Translations under genes and position numbers: made by a program | Origin: Clostridiales bacterium | GTDB taxonomy: Bacteria; Bacillota; Clostridia; Peptostreptococcales; Anaerovoracaceae | Length of the DNA stretch: 53,788 nt | NCBI GenBank assembly: GCA_009911365.1 | Contig: QXXF01000026.1 | Location: 1 to 53,788, forward strand | Direction: 5' to 3' | Shown here: positions 23,652 through 32,781 of the stretch, in pieces | Layout of the letters: each line of letters begins with the position of its first letter | How positions within the stretch are numbered: position 1 is the first letter of the stretch | Notes under the pieces: model-generated | The model's database searches: none | The model's input: only the letters and a program-made list of their open reading frames with translations | Told to the model about the DNA's origin: nothing

Positions 23652-25724
23652 ATGAAAAAAATTTTCAGCAAGTTCTTCGTCGCGATGATCGTGGTGACCA
23701 TGATGATCCCCAACACCGTGTCGGCAAAAGAAAAACAAGACGATCAAAGCGTCGCGAAAGACGGCAATTATATCGTGTTATTAGAAGATGAAAAAACTTA
23801 TGAAAAAGTGATTTCCCAACATGAAGACGACCTCGCGAACACCTATGAGGAATATGACAACAACCTGATAGCCATGGACATGTCCGCCAAGGAAGCCAAG
23901 GCTTTGAAAGAAGAACAGGGAGTCCTTTCCGTGGAAGAAAACATCATGCTGAACGGATTGATATCCGAGGAAGAAGACCTGACGGGGTTGTCGGAACTGT
24001 TAGAAGAATCCGATATCACTTACGCGGACTTGAAAGGAAAGAAGTTGAAACAGTGGTATCGAAAAGCCATAGGGTTGAAGAAAAACCAAAACTTTTCAAA
24101 GAATCAAGGCGACGTTAAAATCGAATTGTTGGACAGCGGCGTGTCTCACACGGACGACATCGACATCAAAGGCAGAGAAAATTTGATACCCAACGAGGAA
24201 GGCGGAAGCGTCTTGTTTGAAGACGCGAGCGGACACGGCACCAGTCTCGCGGGAATCATCGGTGCGAAGGACAACGAAGCGGGAATCACCGGGATCAATC
24301 CCAACGCCAATATTTTTTCAGTGAAAGTCATGGACGCGAGAAACAAAGCCACGCTCAATCGCGTCATCGAAGGGATTTACTGGGGGATCGAAAACAAAAT
24401 GAACATCATCAATATGAGCTTCGGGACGACCGTGAACTCACCGGCGTTGCGTCAGGCCGTCCAAGACGCTGACGCGGCGGGAATCCTTCTGATCGCCGCC
24501 GCGGGAAACGACGATTCCAGAAACGTGCAGTATCCCGCCGCCTATCCGGAAGTCATGGCGGTCGGGGCCACGGACACCACGGGAAAGCAAATGGAAGAAT
24601 TCGCCACTGGAGAAGAACTGGAAATCCTGGCTCCTGGGGACGGAATCCTGGGAACGGGCCTGTTCGACGGAGTGGTGATGAGTTCCGGCACCAGCATGTC
24701 AGCGGCCGAGATTACCGGGGTCGCCTCTCTGATCTGGGCGAAAGACCCGACAAAATCAGCGGATTTTATCAAAGAGTTAATGAAACGAACAGGAAAAAAC
24801 GTTAGTAACGCGAGTGCGAAAGAATTGAAACTGGTGGATGTGAAAAAAGCGTTTCAGGCGTATGACAAATTCGAGCGATCGTACGTGGAAGGGAAAGACA
24901 CACATGGCGCGGCCATAGAAAACAAAGCCGTGAGCGAATCCCATGAAGACGCGTTGGTCTTAAACGGTTTGTGGACCGCGGCCAAGCATAAGGACATCGT
25001 GACCGCTTATTTGAACAATGAGGACACCATCGGCTCAGCCGCCTTCAGCCTTTTGAACAGCAACCGGGTGAAAATCATGGCGGAAACGGCTTATCAGGCG
25101 GACTATGATTTTAAAACGGCGGGCAGCGGGCTTCATGGGACCGGAAATTACATTCAATCCTGCAAATTCTTGTTCAACTGCGCACAAAAGGTTCGGGAAG
25201 GAACCAGCGTCGCCTCCGCCGTCAGTTCCGCGAGCAGCGGGTTAGGCGCGGCCAACATGACGGCCATGAACAATCTGGTGTCCGACACGAAAAAGATGTT
25301 GAACACCGACATGTCGGGCATCAGCTCAGACGAGACGAACCCGGCGGTGAGATATTTCAAAGTGTTAGGCTTCGCCACGCATTGCATTGCGGACACCTTC
25401 GCGCATAGAGCGTACGTGCGGGAAGGTGATCTAGGAGCCATGGACAAGAAGGATTTCAAGAGTTTCACGACGTTTGAAAACGCTGTGAAAAGTGGAAAGG
25501 TTGAATACAGGGATGTGGTTGATTATACGAGTATATCTGCCACTGCCTCAAGAGGCAAATATGAGGATAAACCAGAGGTGGCTCCTAGGCGTTTTAAAGA
25601 CGCGAAAAAAGGGTCTGCGAAGTTGTTGAAAGCTTCACTGTTAAAAACCGGATTTTCCGCGTCATGGATCAGAAACCCGGAATTCGGGACCACTTTGGAG
25701 GGACAGAGCACTTACGCGGAGTAG
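23652..25724 (+). CDS. Secreted subtilisin-like (S8) protease with C-terminal phospholipase/DUF6765-like domain
   Basis: This 690-residue exoprotein has a signal peptide (KKIFSKFFVAMIVVTMMIP ... VSA), an I9-like propeptide (NYIVLLEDEKTYEKVI ... VLSVEENIML), and an S8 domain with Asp161 (LLDSGV), His195 (SGHGTS), oxyanion Asn286 (AAGND) and Ser348 (GTSMSAAEITG). The usual Pro after the Ser motif is missing. About 270 C-terminal residues form a helical domain with HCIADTFAHRAYV (His577, Asp581, His585), resembling zinc-dependent PLC-like or DUF6765 proteins. The ATG at 23652 follows GAAGG. Codon use is rich in GCG, ACG and CGC compared with neighbours. Its position after agr suggests quorum control. 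Confidence 0.85.
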   Translation: MKKIFSKFFVAMIVVTMMIPNTVSAKEKQDDQSVAKDGNYIVLLEDEKTYEKVISQHEDDLANTYEEYDNNLIAMDMSAKEAKALKEEQGVLSVEENIMLNGLISEEEDLTGLSELLEESDITYADLKGKKLKQWYRKAIGLKKNQNFSKNQGDVKIELLDSGVSHTDDIDIKGRENLIPNEEGGSVLFEDASGHGTSLAGIIGAKDNEAGITGINPNANIFSVKVMDARNKATLNRVIEGIYWGIENKMNIINMSFGTTVNSPALRQAVQDADAAGILLIAAAGNDDSRNVQYPAAYPEVMAVGATDTTGKQMEEFATGEELEILAPGDGILGTGLFDGVVMSSGTSMSAAEITGVASLIWAKDPTKSADFIKELMKRTGKNVSNASAKELKLVDVKKAFQAYDKFERSYVEGKDTHGAAIENKAVSESHEDALVLNGLWTAAKHKDIVTAYLNNEDTIGSAAFSLLNSNRVKIMAETAYQADYDFKTAGSGLHGTGNYIQSCKFLFNCAQKVREGTSVASAVSSASSGLGAANMTAMNNLVSDTKKMLNTDMSGISSDETNPAVRYFKVLGFATHCIADTFAHRAYVREGDLGAMDKKDFKSFTTFENAVKSGKVEYRDVVDYTSISATASRGKYEDKPEVAPRRFKDAKKGSAKLLKASLLKTGFSASWIRNPEFGTTLEGQSTYAE

Positions 25725-25742
25725 GGCAACCGGTCAAAAAAA

Positions 25743-25771
25743 TTGAAACCGATCAGGGATCATGCTATACT
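25743..25771 (+). promoter_or_regulatory. Promoter of the first LRR gene
   Basis: TTGAAA, 17 bp, TATACT. A near-identical copy (ATGAAA, 17 bp, TATACT, 26869-26897) precedes the second LRR gene and a degraded copy precedes the third. Confidence 0.7.
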
Positions 25772-25787
25772 AACAACAAACAATAAA

Positions 25788-25825
25788 ACGCCGTGGTTTC
25801 GTACGAGGCGCGGAACCACCGGCGT
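25788..25825 (+). promoter_or_regulatory. Leader hairpin of LRR gene 1
   Basis: ACGCCGTGGTT pairs with AACCACCGGCGT (one bulged C), with further pairs toward the loop. It lies between promoter and ribosome-binding site. Counterparts stand at 26915-26948 and 28280-28324. Confidence 0.6.
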
Positions 25826-25855
25826 TCACTCGTGTTCAACGAAGGAGGGATTTCC

Positions 25856-26872
25856 ATGAAAAAAAGTTTTCGTAACTGCGTCATATTGTTTGCGGTCGCG
25901 CTCTTGGCGGCCATGGCTTGGGGAACGGAGCAGGTGGACGCTGCGTCCCAGGTCCGGATCAATTCTCAAAACTTCCCAGACAAAGCGATTCGTAAAGTGG
26001 CCCGCTCTTATGACAAAAATAAGAACGGTTATCTTTCGCCAAAAGAGATCAGCAAAATAAAAAAAGTGCGCCTGGATAAGCCCGGTGGGGAGATGATAAC
26101 CAATTACAAAGGATTGGAACGTTTCACGAATTTGCGGGTTTTGCATTGTTGCGAGGCTGGGATGAAAAGCAAAAAAGAGATCACCTTGGATTTGTCGAAA
26201 AATAAAAAGCTAGAACAGTTACGTCTGGGATACTATAATCTTGAAAACCTTGAAAGTAACGTGACGAAATTAAAGCTGACGAACTGTAAAAAATTAAAGA
26301 CATTGGATGTTACGGGGGTGTCCCGTCTAAAAACACTGGACGTGAAAGGGTGCGTCGCTCTGAAAGAAATGAGTATATCTTATAGCAAACGATTGACGAC
26401 CCTTGATGTTTCTTCTTGTCACAAACTAGAACGGCTTTTGGTTTTTGAATCCAAGAAATTGTCCCAATTAAAACTGGGAACCATCAACAAGCTGGAAAGA
26501 CTTGACCTTAGATATTGCCCCGCGTTGAAGACGCTGGATTTGGGAAAACAAACCAAGTTGAAAGAATTGAGCGTTTCAAATGCGCCAACTCGTAAATTAA
26601 ACGTCAAGAACAACGTTCGACTGGAAGCTTTATATTTGTATAGAGTGCCTGTGACGGAACTGAATCTGAAAAAGCAGAGCAGATTGAAAGGCGTGCAGAT
26701 TTATGCGCCAAAATTAAAGAGACTGAATCTAACCGGAACGAAGATCACGAAAGAAAGATGCATATCGGAACCAAATTTTTATTATTGCTGTATTTATAAC
26801 AAAAATGTCACCGTTGTTTTGGCGGACGGGGAAAAGATGATCTCGCCAGTTGATTCTTACGATTGGAAATGA
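25856..26872 (+). CDS. Secreted leucine-rich-repeat protein with EF-hand-like motif, paralog 1
   Basis: This 338-residue protein has a signal peptide (NCVILFAVALLAAMAWGTEQVDA), then an EF-hand or dockerin-like calcium loop DKNKNGYLSPKEI (about residues 58-70), then about nine repeats of ~21 residues of the form L-x-x-L-D-V-x-x-C-x-x-L, and a conserved C-terminus ending LADGEKMISPVDSYDWK. The ATG at 25856 follows GGAGGG. It probably forms a curved surface or secreted binding domain. No wall anchor is visible. Two paralogs follow in tandem, so copy-number expansion has occurred. Confidence 0.82.
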   Translation: MKKSFRNCVILFAVALLAAMAWGTEQVDAASQVRINSQNFPDKAIRKVARSYDKNKNGYLSPKEISKIKKVRLDKPGGEMITNYKGLERFTNLRVLHCCEAGMKSKKEITLDLSKNKKLEQLRLGYYNLENLESNVTKLKLTNCKKLKTLDVTGVSRLKTLDVKGCVALKEMSISYSKRLTTLDVSSCHKLERLLVFESKKLSQLKLGTINKLERLDLRYCPALKTLDLGKQTKLKELSVSNAPTRKLNVKNNVRLEALYLYRVPVTELNLKKQSRLKGVQIYAPKLKRLNLTGTKITKERCISEPNFYYCCIYNKNVTVVLADGEKMISPVDSYDWK

Positions 26873-26914
26873 AACCGATCAGGGATCACACTATACTTAT
26901 AACAAACAACAAAA

Positions 26915-26948
26915 CGAGATGGTTTCGTGCGAGGCGCGGAACCATCGG
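26915..26948 (+). promoter_or_regulatory. Leader hairpin of LRR gene 2
   Basis: ATGGTT/AACCAT core with TTCG/CGCGG extension, at the same distance from the start codon as in gene 1. Confidence 0.5.
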
Positions 26949-26981
26949 TGTTCACCCGTGTTCAATGAAGGAGGGATCTAT

Positions 26982-28244
26982 ATGAAAAAAACGATTCGTA
27001 ACTGCGTCATGCTGTTCGCGGTCACGCTCTTGGCGGCGATGGCCTGGGGAACGGAGCAGGCGGACGCAGCGTCCCAGGTCCGGATCGACGCTCGAAACTT
27101 TCCGGACCACACGATTCGCAAAATCGCCCGCTCTTATGATAAAAACAAGAACGGTTATCTTTCGCCAAAAGAGATCAGCAAAATAAAAAAAGTGAGCTTG
27201 GAGGACTTTCATGACACGATAACCGATTACAAAGGTTTGGAACGGTTCACCAATCTGCGGGTTTTGCGCTGCGGCGAGGGAAAAGTGAAAAGCAAAAAAG
27301 AAATCACCCTGGATTTGTCCAAAAATAAAAAGCTCGAAGCCCTGTATCTGGGCGAATACAATCATACCAAAAGCAACGTGACTAAATTAAAGCTGACCAA
27401 CTGCAAAAAATTAAAGAAATTGCGGATCTCGGAAGCGACTCGATTAAAAACGCTGGACGTGAAAGGGTGCGTCGCACTGAAAGACCTGGAGTGGTGCTAT
27501 TGTGGACGATTGACGGCTCTCGATGTTTCTTCCTGCCGCGCGCTGAAACGAATTTGCGTTTCCGACTCCAGGAAACTCTCCAAATTAAAACTGGGAACCA
27601 TCAATAAAATGGAAGATCTCGTGATCGGAGATTGCCCTGCGTTGAAGACGCTGGATCTGAGAAAGCAAACCAAGTTGAAAGCGTTGCACGTTTCAAACGC
27701 ACCGATTCGTAAACTAAACGTCAGCAACAACGTTCGACTGGAAAACTTGTGTTTGAGCGAAACTCCCATGAAGGAACTGAATTTGAAAAAGCAAACCAGG
27801 CTGGACTATTTGCTCGTTTCAAAGATGCCGCTTCAAAAATTGGACATAAGGAGCAACAAACAACTGAAAGTTTTAATTATTTCAAGGATGTCGCTTGAAA
27901 AGTTGCTCCTGAGAAACAACGTCAAACTGGAAGCTTTGTACATCACAGAGACACCGCTTCAAAAATTAGACATAAGCGACAACGCAAGGCTGGAACAGAT
28001 TAATTTGGAAAAAGTGCCGTTCACCAATCTAGATTTGAAAAACCAAAGGAATTTGCGAGAAATCGAGATTTCTGGGGCGAAGCTCAAGCACTTGGATTTG
28101 ACGGGCACGAAAATCACGAAGGAAAAATGCATGCCCGTCTTCAATCATGAGTGTCGTTGCCGCATGGACGACAAAAACGTCGAGATCGTTTTCGCAGACG
28201 GGGAAAAGATGATCTCGCCAGTTGATTCTTTCAATTGGAAATGA
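26982..28244 (+). CDS. Secreted leucine-rich-repeat protein, paralog 2
   Basis: This 420-residue protein has the same signal peptide, DKNKNGYLSPKEI loop and C-terminal EKMISPVDSFNWK as its neighbours, but about 82 more residues, equal to four extra ~21-residue repeats in the C-terminal half (MPLQKLDIRSNKQLKVLII and similar). The ATG at 26982 follows GGAGGG. Its promoter overlaps the 3' end of paralog 1. Repeat gain by unequal crossing-over is the likely origin. Function unknown; presumed extracellular binding protein. Confidence 0.82.
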   Translation: MKKTIRNCVMLFAVTLLAAMAWGTEQADAASQVRIDARNFPDHTIRKIARSYDKNKNGYLSPKEISKIKKVSLEDFHDTITDYKGLERFTNLRVLRCGEGKVKSKKEITLDLSKNKKLEALYLGEYNHTKSNVTKLKLTNCKKLKKLRISEATRLKTLDVKGCVALKDLEWCYCGRLTALDVSSCRALKRICVSDSRKLSKLKLGTINKMEDLVIGDCPALKTLDLRKQTKLKALHVSNAPIRKLNVSNNVRLENLCLSETPMKELNLKKQTRLDYLLVSKMPLQKLDIRSNKQLKVLIISRMSLEKLLLRNNVKLEALYITETPLQKLDISDNARLEQINLEKVPFTNLDLKNQRNLREIEISGAKLKHLDLTGTKITKEKCMPVFNHECRCRMDDKNVEIVFADGEKMISPVDSFNWK

Positions 28245-28279
28245 AAGAAATAAGGGTTCACACCATATCAATGACAAAA

Positions 28280-28324
28280 ATGCCGTGGTTTCGTGTTTCG
28301 TGTCTGACACGGAACCATCGGCAT
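28280..28324 (+). promoter_or_regulatory. Leader hairpin of LRR gene 3
   Basis: ATGCCGTGGTTTCGTGT pairs with ACACGGAACCATCGGCAT with the same single bulge as gene 1. The C-G pair of gene 1 is replaced by T-A here. Confidence 0.6.
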
Positions 28325-28355
28325 TCACTCGTGTTCAATGAAAGAGGAAATCAGT

Positions 28356-29330
28356 ATGAAAAAAATGATTCGTAACTGTGTCATGCTGTTTGCGGTTGCG
28401 TTCTTGGCGGCCATGACTTGGGGAACGGAACAGATGATGCTTTTTTCGAACAACCTGTTACAAAAATGCTTGACCACTACAATGCTCGAAACTTCCCAGA
28501 CAAAACGGTCCGTAAAGTCGCCCGATCTTATGACAAAAACAAGAACGGTTATCTTTCGCCAAAAGAGATCAGCAAAATAAAAAAAGTGAGCTTGAAAAAA
28601 ACAAAATATGGGGACATGATAACCAATTACAAAGGCTTGGAACGGTTCACGAATTTGCGTATTTTGCATTGTAGCGAGGCCGAGACGCAAAGCAAAAAAG
28701 AGATCGTTTTAGATTTGTCGAAAAACAAAAAGCTGCGGGAGTTATGCCTGGGATACCATGATTATGAAAGCAACGTGACGAAATTGAAGCTGACGAACTG
28801 CAAAAAATTGACTTCACTGGAAATCACGTGCGCAACTCGATTAAAAACGCTGGACGTGAAGGGGTGTGCGTCCCTGAAAGGCATAAGCCTATCCAACAGT
28901 CGAAGAATGACGGCCCTCGATGTTTCTTCCTGCCGGGAACTGGAAGAACTCCGGGCTTTTTGACTCCAGGAAGTTGTCCAAATTGAAATTGGGAACCATT
29001 GGAAAACTGTCCACGCTGGAGCTCGGAGGCTGCCCCGGGTTGAAGACCCTCGACTTGAGAAAGCAAACCAAGCTGATGGAATTGATCGTCTCAGGCGCAC
29101 CGATTTGCGAATTGGACCTGAAAAAGCAGGGTGAATTGCGGAGGATCGAGATTTCTGGAACGAAGCTCAAGCGATTGGATTTGACCGGCACGAAGCTCAC
29201 GAAGGAAGCCCTCCTCAATTACAAGGGCCATTGCTGCGTGGACGACAAAAATATCGAGATCGTTTTCGCGAATGGGGAAAAGATGATCTCGCCAGTTGAT
29301 TCTTATGATTGGAAACGAAACAGTCGCTGA
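28356..29330 (+). pseudogene. Broken third LRR paralog
   Basis: The start (MKKMIRNCVMLFAVAFLAAMTWGTEQ) and the end (EKMISPVDSYDWK) match the intact paralogs, but the frame is broken twice. Near 28435-28480 a segment coding the signal-peptide cleavage region is replaced by unrelated sequence of different length, shifting the frame. Near 28955-28965 a second shift occurs at GGGCTTTTTGA. Three open stretches remain (28356-28580, about 28418-28963, and 28920-29330). The promoter copy is also degraded (CATATC), consistent with decay. Sequencing error at the T5 run could explain the second shift but not the first. Confidence 0.8.
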
Positions 29331-29445
29331 GGGATGGAGAATGGGTATCGAATCATTTTATGTAGAACGTGCTTATTAGCTGAGGTTCCCCTTAGACGGA
29401 GTGAAATTTCAAGGGAATAAATTTTGGTAAGAAAAGGAGGGCATA

Positions 29446-30246
29446 GTGAACAAGCACACGCAATTGACACCAGGGTTAGCCGCAGGTGGAACGATTCTAG
29501 TCTATATCGTGGCATCGCTAGTATGCGGATTCTTGGCTGGCGTGATTCTTTCCTATGCAAGTAAAGAATCCGCAGCGGAAAATTTATTCAATGTGAGCAA
29601 TGTCCTGCTCATGCTGATCGTTTGTCCGATTGCTCGAGATTTCTTGAAAAGGGCAGCCATATGGAGATGGGGCAGCGGCTCCGGTCCGCTGATTTTGAAG
29701 CACACGGTTTCAGTCGTTGTGATCATGTATTTGTATAATATGGTGCTTTTTGGAGTGTTTCAGATAGTTTCTGCGCAACGATTTGCGGAGGAAACCCTTG
29801 ATCAAAGCGGCATAGGGTTTAGCGGAAATCTATCGCTGCAAGTGATCGGATGCATCATCGCTGCGCCGCTAGTGGAAGAAATGGTGTTTCGAGGCGCGAT
29901 TTTTGGAGGACTGCGCGAGAAAAAGGGTTTCATGTTTTCTGCTGTGGTTTCCAGCTTGATCTTCGGCATTTTGCATGGGCTTGGTTTGTACGCTCTCATC
30001 GGATTCGCCGCGGGCTTCTTGCTGTGCGCCGCTTACGAAGCCACAAAAAACATGTTAGTTCCTATGCTGATTCACATCTCTAATAATGGGATCGCATTGT
30101 TATCCAGCGATTTTTCTTTTCTGAACGGGCCGGACTTTAGTGAAATGACAGTGGAAAATAAGGCCTTGCTAGCCGTTTTGACGGTGATTTTGATCGGCTG
30201 CGTCTATTGGTATGTCCGGCAATTTCGCAAAGACAGGCAGCTATGA
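29446..30246 (+). CDS. CPBP family intramembrane metalloprotease
   Basis: This 266-residue membrane protein belongs to the CAAX/Abi (CPBP) family. Motifs are VEEMVFRG (EExxxR), FGILHG (FxxxH) and HISNNG (HxxxN) on successive helices, which form the metal site. Eight or so hydrophobic helices are visible. The GTG start follows AAGGAGGG. Roles of relatives range from prenyl-protein processing to bacteriocin self-immunity. A link with the agr locus is possible but unproven. Confidence 0.88.
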   Translation: MNKHTQLTPGLAAGGTILVYIVASLVCGFLAGVILSYASKESAAENLFNVSNVLLMLIVCPIARDFLKRAAIWRWGSGSGPLILKHTVSVVVIMYLYNMVLFGVFQIVSAQRFAEETLDQSGIGFSGNLSLQVIGCIIAAPLVEEMVFRGAIFGGLREKKGFMFSAVVSSLIFGILHGLGLYALIGFAAGFLLCAAYEATKNMLVPMLIHISNNGIALLSSDFSFLNGPDFSEMTVENKALLAVLTVILIGCVYWYVRQFRKDRQL

Positions 30247-30633
30247 AGTGGACATGGCTTAGTTGCCTGCGGATGGATAAGCTAAGGCCATAAAATGATT
30301 GAGCGTACCTGCTTAAAGGCTAATAAGGCCAACGTAGCTGTTACTAGAGAGAGCCTTGCGCCAACCGTGCCATTACGATAGAAAACCCCACGCCAACAAA
30401 TCCAAAAATCAAAGGCAAAAATCGCACAAAAATTAGAAAAAACTTCAATTTTTTCAGTTTCACGAGTAAAAATGTTGGCAAACCAATAAAAAGTCGCCCG
30501 ATATGGTTTCATGATCAAAATTCCGCAATTTTTATGCTGGGATCAGTGATTTGTTGGCGCAGTGAATTTTTGACCGCATGGATCTGGCTAGCCGGATCCT
30601 TAGGACACATTGATTCTTGTGCGTGTTCATACA
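30247..30633. other. Intergenic region, no gene seen
   Basis: About 390 bases carry no frame with a ribosome-binding site. A small perfect hairpin TGCGTGT/ACACGCA (about 30620-30637) precedes the duplicated promoter block. Confidence 0.5.
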
Positions 30634-30746
30634 CGCAAGAAAGAAAAATTGTCATGGTTTCTTTATTTATGATAAAATGCCAGTATGTTAACAGGCGATT
30701 TTGAATTTTTAAAGCAGATCGAAATGCGGGGAGGAATGCGAATATG
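30634..30746 (+). repeat. Duplicated promoter/leader block, copy 1
   Basis: TTGTCA (30649-30654), 18 bp, TAAAAT (30673-30678), then a leader with GGGGAGGAA. About 113 bp are nearly the same as 33112-33226, although the genes behind them differ. Confidence 0.8.
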
Positions 30747-31202
30747 GAAAATAACCACAATATCGATCATGTCGCACTTCTTAACAAATTGCAATATTGT
30801 AGTGACAGAGTCGCATTCGCTTTGGATATGAATTGGCATGAAGACCAAAAAATTTTGGACAAGCTCAATCCGTATCTTTTGCGTTCCGAATGGAAAAGAT
30901 CGTACCCTGGATGTTCCGGCCGCGGCAATGTAAAAATTTGTTCTTTCAAAATGTGCCGTGGCGTAATTGATATATTCAAAGAATACCAATCATTTCTCGA
31001 GACAGGATACGATATCATATTTTATCGTGACAAAGAGGTGGTGCTATTTGTTTTGTTTCACGAGTATTGTTACTTCGTGGAGGATGCTTTTAAAAAATAT
31101 TTTAGCGAATTCCTAGTATCGGGTCCAACAGACATCTTGGGGGATATTCAGGCCCCTATTCCAAGTTTTGTGGAAGAAGATGAGGAACAATCGTATCAAT
31201 AA
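30744..31202 (+). CDS. Hypothetical protein, 152 residues
   Basis: I do not recognise this protein. It starts MENNHNIDHVALLNKLQYCSDRVAFALD, is rich in Cys and aromatic residues (five cysteines including KICSFKMC), has no signal peptide or clear membrane helix, and ends with an acidic tail (EEDEEQSYQ). The ATG has GGGGAGG about 11 bases before it. It is transcribed from the duplicated promoter and followed closely by two small membrane-protein genes. Confidence 0.65.
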   Translation: MENNHNIDHVALLNKLQYCSDRVAFALDMNWHEDQKILDKLNPYLLRSEWKRSYPGCSGRGNVKICSFKMCRGVIDIFKEYQSFLETGYDIIFYRDKEVVLFVLFHEYCYFVEDAFKKYFSEFLVSGPTDILGDIQAPIPSFVEEDEEQSYQ

Positions 31203-31216
31203 GGAGTTGAAGCAAA

Positions 31217-31405
31217 ATGGAACATACAAGCGTAACGCTTTTAATTTGTATAGCCGCTGAATTGATGTGGCTTTCCAATAGCATCAACGGAATCAGACGC
31301 AAAGAATGGCCAAGTTCTTTCGCGAAATACTCTGATTATTTTTGGACCATTGTGGGAATTCCATTCCTAATATTCACTGTGGTCGCTTTTTTCCGGTCGC
31401 TGTAA
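31217..31405 (+). CDS. Small membrane protein, 62 residues
   Basis: Two hydrophobic segments (about 6-20 and 42-60, FWTIVGIPFLIFTVVAFF) flank a basic loop (NGIRRKEWPSSFAKY). AAGGAG stands 13 bases upstream of the ATG. No family is recognised. It is probably co-transcribed with the preceding gene. Confidence 0.6.
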   Translation: MEHTSVTLLICIAAELMWLSNSINGIRRKEWPSSFAKYSDYFWTIVGIPFLIFTVVAFFRSL

Positions 31406-31476
31406 AGGGGAGGCTATCAAGTGAAAGTCACAAATATTGGTGCCACATGGAGTAATTGAGTAGAAAGGAAATCCAA

Positions 31477-31683
31477 ATGACATCTGAAATATTCAGTGGG
31501 TATGTTTTGCCCGGACTAATAGCGGCGTATTGCTACTGGATATGCGTTCCCATATGCATAAGGTGGAAAAAAGGTGAAAAGGTGGCTGTTGGAGCAAAGA
31601 TCATGTCCGTGCTTGTGATGACAGCGGTATCTGGTTCCGTAGTTTTACTGATTATAAAGTGCGCCAAATTTTTCTTCCAATGA
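31477..31683 (+). CDS. Small membrane protein, 68 residues
   Basis: Two membrane helices (about 6-28 and 43-63) are separated by a short basic loop (RWKKGEKV). The ATG at 31477 follows AGAAAGGAAA; an upstream in-frame start at 31456 has no site. No family is recognised. It resembles the previous small protein in size and topology, not in sequence. Confidence 0.55.
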   Translation: MTSEIFSGYVLPGLIAAYCYWICVPICIRWKKGEKVAVGAKIMSVLVMTAVSGSVVLLIIKCAKFFFQ

Positions 31684-32095
31684 TATAGCTAGGTTTGGGC
31701 ATCAAGATTGTTGTTTATATTTACAGCATGTTAAGATGACATAGGGTGCGCTTTTAGACTGGAGTCAGCGATCGCAGGCGTAGATGTGAATTCATGGGCT
31801 GGAAACAGAATGATGTTTTCAGCCCATTGCGTTTTGGTTGGCATGAGAAAAATAAATGTGAATTTTTTTCTAAAAACATGCAACAAAATAGTAGGCTGAT
31901 GCGTTTATATAGTAGAGAGAAGGCTCATGCGTGTATTTGGAAAACGCAATTTGGAATTGAGACAAAGCATTGACCTGTGGTACAATATGGATAGGCGGAC
32001 TAACGGTAGAACAAAAATTGCAGGTATATCAAAGCCGTGATTCGACTCGGACAATTGGAGCGTTTCAGGCTGCGGTGGATGAGGAAGGAAAGAAC
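31684..32095. other. Intergenic region with a terminator and a promoter
   Basis: A long stem ATGGGCTG-x-AAACA/TGTTT-x-CAGCCCAT (about 31794-31828) probably terminates the small-protein operon. TTGAGA with an extended TGTGGTACAAT -10 (about 31956-31986) then drives the next gene. The remaining sequence shows nothing. Confidence 0.55.
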
Positions 32096-32485
32096 ATGTT
32101 CACACCAGATGTTTTTAAACTGAAAAAAGGAAAAGAAGAGCAAGCAAGAAAAATCTGCGTTTGGATCGCCATCGCAAGCGTATTGCTGGGAGTGTGCGAC
32201 TATTTTATCATAGAAAATAGCCTTTTAAGATGCTTCAGTGATGCCATGGTATGCTTTTGGAGCGTTTCGTATTGTGTATTGGGTTATAAAAAATGCTATA
32301 AAGTGAAGGCTTTCAAAGGCCATAAAATATTGCGCTGGTGCGCTTTGGTGCTGGTTTCTTTCTATTGCGTCTTAGGGATTATCTTATATTTTACTGGGCA
32401 AATCGGCATATATATGCCAGCCCTGGCTATCTTTACGATGGCTTTGTTCATGTCGATCACAATGGTACGCAACGGGTATCAATAA
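32096..32485 (+). CDS. Membrane protein with four predicted helices, 129 residues
   Basis: Four hydrophobic stretches (ICVWIAIASVLLGVCDYFII; AMVCFWSVSYCVLGY; WCALVLVSFYCVLGIILYF; YMPALAIFTMALFMSITM) follow a short cytoplasmic start MFTPDVFKLKKGKEEQARK. The frame is open from 31970, but that point is inside the promoter; ATG 32096 follows GAGGAAGGAAAG. No family recognised. Confidence 0.6.
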   Translation: MFTPDVFKLKKGKEEQARKICVWIAIASVLLGVCDYFIIENSLLRCFSDAMVCFWSVSYCVLGYKKCYKVKAFKGHKILRWCALVLVSFYCVLGIILYFTGQIGIYMPALAIFTMALFMSITMVRNGYQ

Positions 32486-32552
32486 AGCTGCGTCTTTTTG
32501 CCATCAAACAAAAAGACATACCTTGTGCGCAGAAGAAAGGTTATGGCTCGCC

Positions 32553-32762
32553 ATGAATAGGCTCACATTCAAAGGAATTTTAAAAAGCATGGATGACCTA
32601 CCTAAAACGGACATCTCTCCAAACGTGGTGAAGGTGGAAAATCCCAATTCATTTTTCGCATTGATCTCCGGTGCATTTTTGTTTCTCATGCTAATCATCA
32701 TCCTGAAAGGGTTCATCGTTTCCACCGGATGTTGTGTCCGTCGTAAAAGAATTTATATTTAG
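32553..32762 (+). CDS. Small single-pass membrane protein, 69 residues
   Basis: One strong membrane helix (FFALISGAFLFLMLIIILKGFIV) is near the C-terminus, followed by a basic tail (CCVRRKRIYI). AAGAAAGG lies 12 bases before the ATG at 32553; the ATG at 32589 is an alternative. It is 67 bases after the preceding gene. Coding status is moderately uncertain. Confidence 0.45.
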   Translation: MNRLTFKGILKSMDDLPKTDISPNVVKVENPNSFFALISGAFLFLMLIIILKGFIVSTGCCVRRKRIYI

Positions 32763-32781
32763 AGGGATCATATTTAAATAT

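Noticed and set aside
31970-32095. Longer N-terminus for the four-helix membrane protein
   Set aside because: It begins inside an extended -10 promoter; the ATG at 32096 has a good ribosome-binding site.
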